Source: Candidatus Aminicenantota bacterium (lineage in GTDB: Bacteria; Acidobacteriota; Aminicenantia; UBA2199). Taken from it: DNA of 10,011 nucleotides. The stretch spans positions 8,778,412-8,788,422 of the forward strand of contig CP070627.1 of NCBI GenBank assembly GCA_020355945.1, read 5' to 3'. Below are positions 1 through 6,300 of the stretch, one piece after another (within the stretch, counting starts at the first letter, position 1; every line of letters starts with the position of its first letter). Below the pieces are notes generated by a model, which was not told the DNA's origin, did no database searches, and saw only the letters and a list, made by a program, of their open reading frames with translations. Position numbers and translations under genes: made by a program.

Positions 1-2697
1 TTTTGAAAGGTCCAGTAAGCGGTTGATCAGGGTGAACAAACGCTGTGAATTTCGCAGCATCAGTTTTACTTTCTTTTCCAGTTGACTATCTTTGCCCTGG
101 TAATCGGAAAGTACCTGCTCCAAAGGTCCCATGATCAAAGTCAGGGGTGTGCGGAATTCATGGGAAATATTGGCGAAAAAACGGGATTTTACATGATCTA
201 TTTCTTTTAGTTTTTTAGATTGTTCTTCCAATTGGAGATTCTTTTCTTTGATCTCCTTTGTTCTTTCTCTTACGATTTGTTCCAGTTTTTTCTTTTCCCT
301 TTGCAGCTTCCCTAAGCGCCATTTGACAACAAGGAACAACACCAGGAAACCGGCGAAAACATAGACAGCATAGGCCCACCAGGTCCTGTACCAGGGAGGC
401 AAAATCTTAAATTGAAAAACAGCTTCACGGCTTATATTTTCGTAAACATTTTTAGCCCGAACCCGGAAGGTATACAGCCCGGAATCCAGGATAGTAAAAT
501 CTCTATTGCTTTCCAAATTCCAATCGGACCAATGGTCGTCAAGTCCTTCCAGTAGAGATCTGTACATTGTCCCAAATTCAGCCTCAAAAAAAGGGGCAGC
601 GAACTCAAAATGGAAGTTTTTTCTTTCTTTGTATTCAATAGTAGGAATAAGGCTTTTCGAGTCACTATCCTTTCTATATTTATAACCGTCAAAAACCAGT
701 TTTCCATTAACGATTACCTTTCGAATCAGGGTGGGGAAATCGAGATCGTAATTCTTTTTTACCCTGGTATCGTAACCTATAAGACCGTCTTCGCCGGCAA
801 ACCAGGTGGTATATCCATCGGGATCAGGATAGATCGTGTTCACCTGGGCAGCATGGATTCTGCGAAAGGGTTTTCTATTATGAACAAAGGTCCCGTCCGG
901 TTGAAGAATAGCCTGGCGATTTTTTGAAAAGGAATGGAGCCAGATATTTTTATTTTTGTCTTCCACAATGCGAAAAACACTTCTTCCTTGTTCACCGCCT
1001 GCGTAATCATCCCCTAACGTATAGTCATGGGCAAAAACTTTTTTTAATTCATCAAAGCGAAATATTCCCTTTCTCGTAGCAACCATGACATGCCCTGCTG
1101 CCATAAAAACCCCTACACGTCCAGGAGGCAGCCCCTGTGAGGTATGATACGGGGTAACAACAGGATTTTTAATGGTGCCATTGCCTGGAAAATCCGCTTT
1201 AAAAACGCCTTTTGTTGGGGTGCCCAGCCACAAATTTCCTTTTTTGTCTTCAACGATGGATCGTATTTCTTGAGATATCTTTTCAAATGTATGTTCCTTT
1301 TCCCATTGGCCAGTTTTGTTTTTTGAATATAACGAAACCAATCCCTGGCGTGTTCCCACCCAGATGCGGGTTGGATTCATTTTGGATCGATGTAAAACAT
1401 GAGAAGGGTTCTCAATAACCCTCCGTCTAAAATTATTTTCAACCTGGAAAACGCCATATGTTGTTGCTGCCAAAATGGAGTCACCCATCGAAAGTATGTA
1501 AAAGCAGTTTCCAGATACGCCGGGGACAGGATTGAATTTACTTTTACCGGGAGATTCGAGAAAATATAATCCACTGGAAGTTCCGGCATATAAGCCTTTA
1601 TTGTGCCTGGAAACCGATAAAACATTCCCGCGTAGATTTGCTCGATCATCATAGATCCAAATCGGTGACGCATATTCGATTTTTGATATTCCTTCATTGA
1701 GTGCCAGCCATATATTACCCTGGGAATCCTCGAAAACATACTTTACATTATCATCCAGTAGACCGGAGGTTCTATCAAAAATTTGTTTTAACTTCCCCTG
1801 GGAATCGATGACCACTAGCCCTCCATGACGTGTTACCAACGCAATATCACCTGGTGACGATGACAGCCCAATTCCATGATGTAGTATGTTTTTTTTTAGG
1901 TAATCATCCACTTCCGTGGGGAAAGGCTCAGCTTTAGCTTTAATGCAGTCATAAATGTAAAATCCCTTTGAACGTGTTCCAATTAGAATCTGTTGATCGG
2001 TTCCATGGGGTGCCATTATGTAAATATTTTCCCCCTTGAATTTCTCACCTCCGGGGATTAATTGTAAAGCATTATTGACGATATGCATGAGTCCGACTTT
2101 TATCTGGTGAATAAAAAATTTCCCTTCACACGTAAAGGAGGCGTTGAAAGCATGTTTCCGCTCCAGTTCCCATGTTTTTATTTGCTTTCGATTGGCATCC
2201 CATCGGAACAAAAATTTTGACGTCCTGAAATATATCCCCTCTTTTGTTGCATGTGTTCTATATACAGTGGAAAAGTTTCTTTCACTATCATCCAAATGTT
2301 CCAGCAGGGATACATATTGCAATGTGCCATTTGAATCCGGGGCCAAAAACCCGATCTCATTATTACCGCCAACATAAATTATGCCGGCATCATCAATAGC
2401 CATGGATCGTGCCTTATCGTTGGTTACATCGATGTGTCGCCAGGAAACCCCGTCAAATTCCAATACTCCCAGGCTGTTTACAACATAAATTATGCCGCGT
2501 TTGTCTTGCAGCACAGACCAGTTTTGGGGTGCCCATTTATACTCTCTTGAGCTGTAATTTCTGAAATATTTGCAGCCGGTATCTTGACAGAATATGTTTT
2601 GGGTTGAGGCAAAGGGGAGCCCCAAAACCAGGAGCGCAACCGCAAAGAGAAAAAAAATTTGCCTTTTACTATTGCGAATCAGCGCTGCCTTTGTCAC
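1..2697 (-). CDS. Sensor histidine kinase with Reg_prop beta-propeller and Y_Y_Y sensor, 3' part outside window
   Basis: The reading frame is open for 899 codons from a GTG to the window edge, with no frameshift. Residues 1-31 form a signal peptide: a basic start, then a hydrophobic core ending in GLPFAS. Residues ~60-660 are propeller-like, with repeats of the two-component-propeller (Reg_prop) type such as VFEDSQGNIWLALNEGI (321-337) and IVEDKKGNLWLGTPTKGVF (481-499). A Y_Y_Y-like domain follows at ~690-765 (YRSLLEGLDDHWSDW, then YTFRVRAKN). One membrane helix (~775-792) and a coiled coil (~795-835) lead into HisKA with FANISHEFRTPLTL; the phospho-acceptor is His846. The ATPase domain and any receiver or DNA-binding domain would lie outside the window. 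In this family a periplasmic propeller usually senses a ligand (often glycans in Bacteroidetes) and the cytoplasmic part phosphorylates a response regulator. The ligand here is unknown. The gene lies just downstream of a terminated small-peptide unit, so it probably has its own promoter. Confidence 0.93.
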   Translation of the reverse strand, partial: MTKAALIRNSKRQIFFLFAVALLVLGLPFASTQNIFCQDTGCKYFRNYSSREYKWAPQNWSVLQDKRGIIYVVNSLGVLEFDGVSWRHIDVTNDKARSMAIDDAGIIYVGGNNEIGFLAPDSNGTLQYVSLLEHLDDSERNFSTVYRTHATKEGIYFRTSKFLFRWDANRKQIKTWELERKHAFNASFTCEGKFFIHQIKVGLMHIVNNALQLIPGGEKFKGENIYIMAPHGTDQQILIGTRSKGFYIYDCIKAKAEPFPTEVDDYLKKNILHHGIGLSSSPGDIALVTRHGGLVVIDSQGKLKQIFDRTSGLLDDNVKYVFEDSQGNIWLALNEGISKIEYASPIWIYDDRANLRGNVLSVSRHNKGLYAGTSSGLYFLESPGKSKFNPVPGVSGNCFYILSMGDSILAATTYGVFQVENNFRRRVIENPSHVLHRSKMNPTRIWVGTRQGLVSLYSKNKTGQWEKEHTFEKISQEIRSIVEDKKGNLWLGTPTKGVFKADFPGNGTIKNPVVTPYHTSQGLPPGRVGVFMAAGHVMVATRKGIFRFDELKKVFAHDYTLGDDYAGGEQGRSVFRIVEDKNKNIWLHSFSKNRQAILQPDGTFVHNRKPFRRIHAAQVNTIYPDPDGYTTWFAGEDGLIGYDTRVKKNYDLDFPTLIRKVIVNGKLVFDGYKYRKDSDSKSLIPTIEYKERKNFHFEFAAPFFEAEFGTMYRSLLEGLDDHWSDWNLESNRDFTILDSGLYTFRVRAKNVYENISREAVFQFKILPPWYRTWWAYAVYVFAGFLVLFLVVKWRLGKLQREKKKLEQIVRERTKEIKEKNLQLEEQSKKLKEIDHVKSRFFANISHEFRTPLTLIMGPLEQVLSDYQGKDSQLEKKVKLMLRNSQRLFTLINRLLDLSK

Positions 2698-2708
2698 AAT
2701 GGCTCCTT
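2698..2708 (-). promoter_or_regulatory. Ribosome binding site that selects the GTG start of the histidine kinase
   Basis: On the minus strand AAGGAG (2708-2703) lies 5 bases before GTG at 2697. An in-frame ATG 11 codons further upstream (2730-2728) has no purine-rich site before it and would put extra polar residues ahead of the signal peptide. The GTG is therefore the better start. Confidence 0.7.
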
Positions 2709-2725
2709 CATTTGAATAAAATATT

Positions 2726-2754
2726 AACATAAATAAAAAAAATATCAATAGCAA
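2726..2754 (-). promoter_or_regulatory. Possible sigma-70-type promoter for the histidine kinase
   Basis: TTGCTA (2754-2749) and TATGTT (2731-2726) are separated by 17 bases and each matches 4 of 6 consensus positions. Transcription would start near 2719, inside the upstream ATG alternative and just ahead of the ribosome binding site, which also favours the GTG start. The region is very AT-rich, so chance matches are likely. Confidence 0.22.
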
Positions 2755-2840
2755 AGTGAGAAAATTTTTTCTAAAAGGGGGCAGCACCCTCAACCCAAAA
2801 GTTTTTGCTAATGCCCGGATGGCACAATCTGCAAAGTATT

Positions 2841-2884
2841 AATAAAAAAAGACTCACCGCAGAGAGGGTAAGCCCTCTGCGGTG
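2841..2884 (-). terminator. Intrinsic terminator after the 35-residue peptide gene
   Basis: Read on the minus strand, CACCGCAG (complement of 2884-2877) pairs with CTGCGGTG (complement of 2862-2855). A further 4-bp AGGG/CCCT stem lies inside, with a 2-base bulge and a short loop. The hairpin is followed by AGTC and then seven T residues. It starts 30 bases after the peptide stop codon. In the plus direction the following bases are only weakly T-rich, so it mainly serves the minus strand. Confidence 0.88.
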
Positions 2885-2913
2885 CATCTTTTCCATATCC
2901 TCACCACCTTTAA

Positions 2914-3021
2914 CTAATCTTCATCGTCATCGGGTTCTGTGTTTTCCTGGCCGCCGCCCAGACCTGTCTCGGACTCAATTCTACTTAACCTTTTTGCTTC
3001 TTCATTGGTTAATTGTTTCAT
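2914..3021 (-). CDS. 35-residue peptide with glycine-rich motif and acidic tail, function unknown
   Basis: A 35-codon frame runs from ATG to TAG, with AAGGAG (3034-3029) 7 bases before the ATG. The N-terminal part is charged and probably helical (MKQLTNEEAKRLSRIESE). A glycine-rich stretch (GLGGG, residues 20-24) follows, and the tail is very acidic, ending in PDDDED. There is no cysteine, no hydrophobic core, no signal peptide and no membrane helix. It is bracketed by a sigma-54-type promoter upstream and an intrinsic terminator downstream, so it looks like the only gene of its transcript. The layout of charged leader, Gly-Gly-type junction and short tail recalls precursors of exported or modified peptides, but no maturation or transport gene is in the window. 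It could equally be a small cytosolic regulator, or the transcript could act as RNA. The family is not recognised; that a peptide is made rests on the ribosome binding site and gene layout. Confidence 0.72.
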   Translation of the reverse strand: MKQLTNEEAKRLSRIESETGLGGGQENTEPDDDED

Positions 3022-3044
3022 CTTTCTTCTCCTTATTTTTTATT

Positions 3045-3080
3045 TTTGAAATGCGATCTATCGAGGTATCACATTTCAAA
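3045..3080 (-). promoter_or_regulatory. 13-bp leader hairpin in the 5' untranslated region of the peptide transcript
   Basis: In minus-strand RNA the complement of 3080-3068 (TTTGAAATGTGAT) pairs with the complement of 3057-3045 (ATCGCATTTCAAA). This gives 12 Watson-Crick pairs and one U-G wobble around a 10-base loop. In plus-strand RNA the wobble would be an A-C mismatch, so the structure fits minus-strand transcription better. It would occupy about +8 to +43 of a transcript starting near 3087, ending 10 bases before the ribosome binding site. An A-rich stretch follows, so it is not a terminator; RNA stabilisation or translational control is more likely. Confidence 0.6.
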
Positions 3081-3098
3081 TTCAAACACTGTATAATA

Positions 3099-3113
3099 GC
3101 AATTTCTGTGCCA
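3099..3113 (-). promoter_or_regulatory. Sigma-54 (RpoN) -24/-12 promoter for the 35-residue peptide gene
   Basis: The minus strand reads TGGCAC-AGAAA-TTGC, followed by T. This matches the conserved GG and GC elements of the -24/-12 consensus with the exact 5-base gap between TGGCAC and TTGC. The predicted start is near 3087, giving a leader of about 66 bases. Sigma-54 promoters need an ATP-driven activator bound upstream, and dyad repeats occur at suitable distances. A TATTAT sequence overlaps the downstream edge, but no good -35 hexamer goes with it, so a sigma-70 reading is weaker. Confidence 0.72.
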
Positions 3114-3186
3114 ACTTGATAATTTCCTGGAAAGCTTTGTTTGATAGGGGTTTTCAGAATACGGGCAATGAGGGTAGGCAAAAAAG

Positions 3187-3202
3187 ACAACCCATAGGTT
3201 GA
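3187..3202. repeat. Dyad motif copy 1, possible activator binding site
   Basis: The sequence ACAACCCATAGGTTGA has 5-bp inverted arms (CAACC/GGTTG) around CATA. A 19-base stretch from 3188 to 3206 is identical to the copy at 3277-3295. Its centre lies about 108 bases upstream of the predicted sigma-54 transcription start. Confidence 0.6.
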
Positions 3203-3254
3203 CTTTTTAAGGGAAAACAACCCGGGACCCGTTTATTTAAGGGCTTCGGCTAAG

Positions 3255-3270
3255 ATAACCTATGAGATGA
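3255..3270. repeat. Dyad motif copy 2 (degenerate), possible activator binding site
   Basis: ATAACCTATGAGATGA matches the reverse-complement form of the motif, TCAACCTATGGGTTGA, at 12 of 16 positions. The AACCTATG half is kept and the other arm is weakened. It starts 21 bases, or two helical turns, from copy 3, so both would face the same side of the DNA. Confidence 0.45.
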
Positions 3271-3275
3271 CTTAA

Positions 3276-3291
3276 TCAACCCATAGGTTGA
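3276..3291. repeat. Dyad motif copy 3 (best copy), possible activator binding site
   Basis: TCAACCCATAGGTTGA has perfect 6-bp inverted arms (TCAACC/GGTTGA) around a 4-base centre. Its centre is about 197 bases upstream of the predicted start. A dimeric helix-turn-helix protein is the usual ligand for such a site; which protein binds here is unknown. Confidence 0.6.
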
Positions 3292-3343
3292 CTTTCTTTG
3301 CCCAGCGTTTTTATCTCGACTTTTCCCGGCTAAAAATTCTTAT

Positions 3344-6300
3344 TTAATCTTGACCCTTGATCTTATCCAACTGGTCCAGGTCCCACTGCAATTCCATTTC
3401 CAGGAATAAAACCCGGGCCTTTTCCAGGTATTCTCCTGCTTGAATCCCGTTCAATTGTTGAAACTTACTTTTTTTCTCTAGCAGCCGTTTCCCGATTTCC
3501 ATATAGGTCCTGGCCAGTTCCAATCGTGCGCCCAGGTATTCCCCTACTGTTATGCTTTTATGCCACCAGGCCAGTGCTTTTTTTTGCTTTTTGATGAGCC
3601 AGTAATAAACCCCCATCAGTCGAAGGGTTTCGGTTCGATTGGGAGCAAATTTCGCCGCGGTTTTCTTTGCGGCCCTTCCACTGCGGCGCGCTTTCTTGCG
3701 GAATTCTTCTCTTTTTATATGGTCACCGTCCTGTATGTTTTTTTCCAGGTTATAGATATCGAATAAGAATTGACTGAGATGATAGCTGCTGATATGCCAG
3801 GGAGTGATACGGGTTTCGCGGGAAACCAGGTCCCTTGACTGCATTAGTGATTCTTCCGCCCCGGCAATATCTCCCTGCAATACCTGTATATATGCTTTGA
3901 TTCCTTTAAAGTCCAACAGATTAAGGTCTTGACGGACGCCAGCGGCAAAGGATATTCCAGCTTCAACCTCTTGAAGCGCCCGGGAAAGCATCCTGCATTT
4001 TAATAATTTCCGTGTGCTGAGGAGACATCTTCTTAATCGGGCCAGGTCATGATCGTAAACTTCGCCGATTTCCTGCAATTTGTCTATACATTTTTGGGCG
4101 CCGCTGAAGTCTCCCTTTTCCGTCCGTAATATGCTGCTGGGGGTGTGGTAAGAGACGGCAATCCACAGTTCTCCCCGTTTCACACAAATATCCACCATTT
4201 CTTCGTCATAATCCAGTTCTTCGGTCCACTCTCCTTTAAAAAGACCATGGATCATCCGGCTGAATTTATAGTCGATAACGGCTTTTTCACTGCCTGAACC
4301 GATGTACTGCTTCGGATATTCCATCAGTATCTTAGCTAGTTTAAATGATATTCCTGAGAAGGAAAAAAGAACGCTGGCCCAAATATACATGGAGGGTCCA
4401 TTTGACACTTTGGATATATCCAGCTTATTAAGTTTTCTTAATAACCCGATGGAATCCACAAACATGCGGTAGTTATCGACAAAGGCCAGTGCTGTTGCCC
4501 TTTTAAAGGTGACGTCAACGATATCGTTCATTTCCGGGCCCGGGATTTTTTTCGACTTCTTAGCAGGGAAATATAGTATTTTTATGATACTAAATAAGTT
4601 AACAGCAAGATTTAATAACCGATTAATCGTATTTTTTGTAAGTTTCTCTCCCCATAATTCCATGACTTTATCGAAATGCTCTACGGCTTCGATCATAAAT
4701 CCCTTGTTATAAAATGCAGTGGCGATGTTTTTTTCCATATTGGCAAGGGCAGCGGGGTTAGCGGCTTTCCCATGTTTTTTAAGGTAAAGTTTTAATGCTT
4801 CCTGGTAGTAGTTCAGGGCCTCATTTGAGGCTGCCGCCTTTAAGGCTTCCTCACCTGCCTTGGTTAAATACTCCTCGGCTTTCTCCAAATTCTCTCCTTT
4901 GCTGTAGTGTAAAGCCAGCATACCATAAAACTCGTGTAACCGTTGGGAAAAAACCGATTCAATTGCGACTGCCACGTCCAGATGAAGTGCTTTTCTTTTT
5001 TTTAGTAATATGGATTCATAGGTCACTTCCTGGGCCAGTGCATGCTTGAACAGGTATTCGATTTCATCCAATCTTGTCCGTTCCCGGATCAGTTGAATTC
5101 TTTTTAAATACTCAAGCTTATTATCAATTTCTTCAGTGGTTTTGGTAACCTCAGCCAGGATCTTATAAAAAAAATGTCTGCCAATGACCGCTGCCTCTTT
5201 GAGCAATGCCCTGGCTGCTTCATCAAGCCGGTCTATCCTTGCCATGAGGAGGTCTTGAATGGTTTCGGGAATCACGATGGAGTTGATTTTTCCGGTAATC
5301 CTGAATTTTCCGTCGCGAAGTTCTACAATGCCCTCATCGATAAACGACCTCACCACTTCTTCAACAAAAAAAGGATTGCCTTCGGCACGTTTGGTGATAT
5401 CCTCCATGAAGCCGGTTGGAAGTCCCCTTACCTTCAGCAGGTTTTTGATAAGGAACTGGCACTGTTTTTCGTCCAGGGGTTCCAAATAGATTTCTATTTG
5501 AAATTTGCCGTATCTTTCCCTCAGGGTTTCCAACAGCCGTTCACCGGTTTCTTGATAGTTTGGTCGGAGTATATTAATAAAAAGTATGGGATGGTTTTCC
5601 GCTAACCGGAAAAGCGATTCCAGTAGTTCAATAGAGGAGATGTCAGCCCAATGCAGGTCTTCGGTGATGTAAACGAGGGGACGACGTTCTGCACATTTTA
5701 TCATCAGGTCCCGCAGGTTTTTTAAAATGAGCTTTTCCATGGCTTCCCCTTCGATGCCTTTGACCCGCTCTGCATATTTTCCCATCAGCTTCATTCCCAT
5801 CATGGTGGTGACAAAGGGAAATATTTCCGCGGCACCTCCGGGATGGATATTAGCAATGGCCTGTTCCAGTTTGGAGAGGGATTCTGTTTCGCTGTCTTTT
5901 TCCTTTATATCGGCCCAGTTTTTTAAACTATCGATGATGGGATGATAACTTAAATTCTTGCCAATGGATAAGGCCCGGCCTTCAAACAGTATAACCTTTT
6001 GGAGATCATCTATTTTCTTTAATTCGGCGATGAGCCTGGATTTGCCTATCCCGGCTTCGCCAATTACACTGGTGATTGAACCTTGGCCATTGATAACCTT
6101 CAGTACGTGAAGCTTTAATTTATCCAGCTCTTTATCTCTTCCCACCATTTCCGAGTCAATCATCCGCTCCGGACCGAACCGAGTGCGATAAACTTTTTCT
6201 TTGGTGGATAAGAGTTCAAACACAGGACCAGGTTTTCCTTTGAGGATGGGGAGTTTTAATTCTTTGCCCTCAAAATCATTCTTTGTATACCTGTAGGTCA

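Larger units (their letters stand above)
3022..3343 (-). other. Intergenic regulatory region upstream of the 35-residue peptide gene
   Basis: These 322 bases lie between the stop of the 1441-residue kinase and the peptide ATG. They contain three copies of a dyad motif, a sigma-54-type promoter and a leader hairpin, each listed separately. No convincing terminator hairpin with a T-run follows the kinase gene. A minus-strand frame of 72 codons crosses the region but has no ribosome binding site and runs through the promoter, hairpin and peptide start, so it is not considered a gene. Confidence 0.7.

Noticed and set aside
610..927. 105-codon plus-strand frame opposite the histidine kinase
   Set aside because: It lies antisense to an unbroken 899-codon frame with clear domain motifs and has no recognisable protein features. 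Other plus-strand frames opposite the kinases were rejected for the same reason.
1..2697. Histidine kinase gene as a broken pseudogene
   Set aside because: Codon-by-codon reading from GTG at 2697 to base 1 shows an uninterrupted frame with domains in the expected order; only the window edge truncates it.
2694..2711. 5-codon frame (ATG to TGA) overlapping the GTG start of the histidine kinase
   Set aside because: It has no ribosome binding site upstream, and its second and third codons are the AAGGAG of the kinase gene, so it is most likely incidental.
2776..2793. GC-rich GGGGGCAGCACCC stretch upstream of the histidine kinase as a second hairpin or terminator
   Set aside because: Only a 3-4 bp stem can form around a short loop, too weak to support a terminator.
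3002..3220. 72-codon minus-strand frame over the regulatory region
   Set aside because: It has no ribosome binding site and overlaps the sigma-54 promoter, leader hairpin and the start of the better-supported 35-codon gene in another frame.
3187..3291. CRISPR array or mobile-element ends as an explanation for the repeated TCAACC motif
   Set aside because: There are only three short copies with unequal spacing, no uniform spacers, no cas or transposase gene and no target-site duplication. The position upstream of a sigma-54 promoter explains them better.
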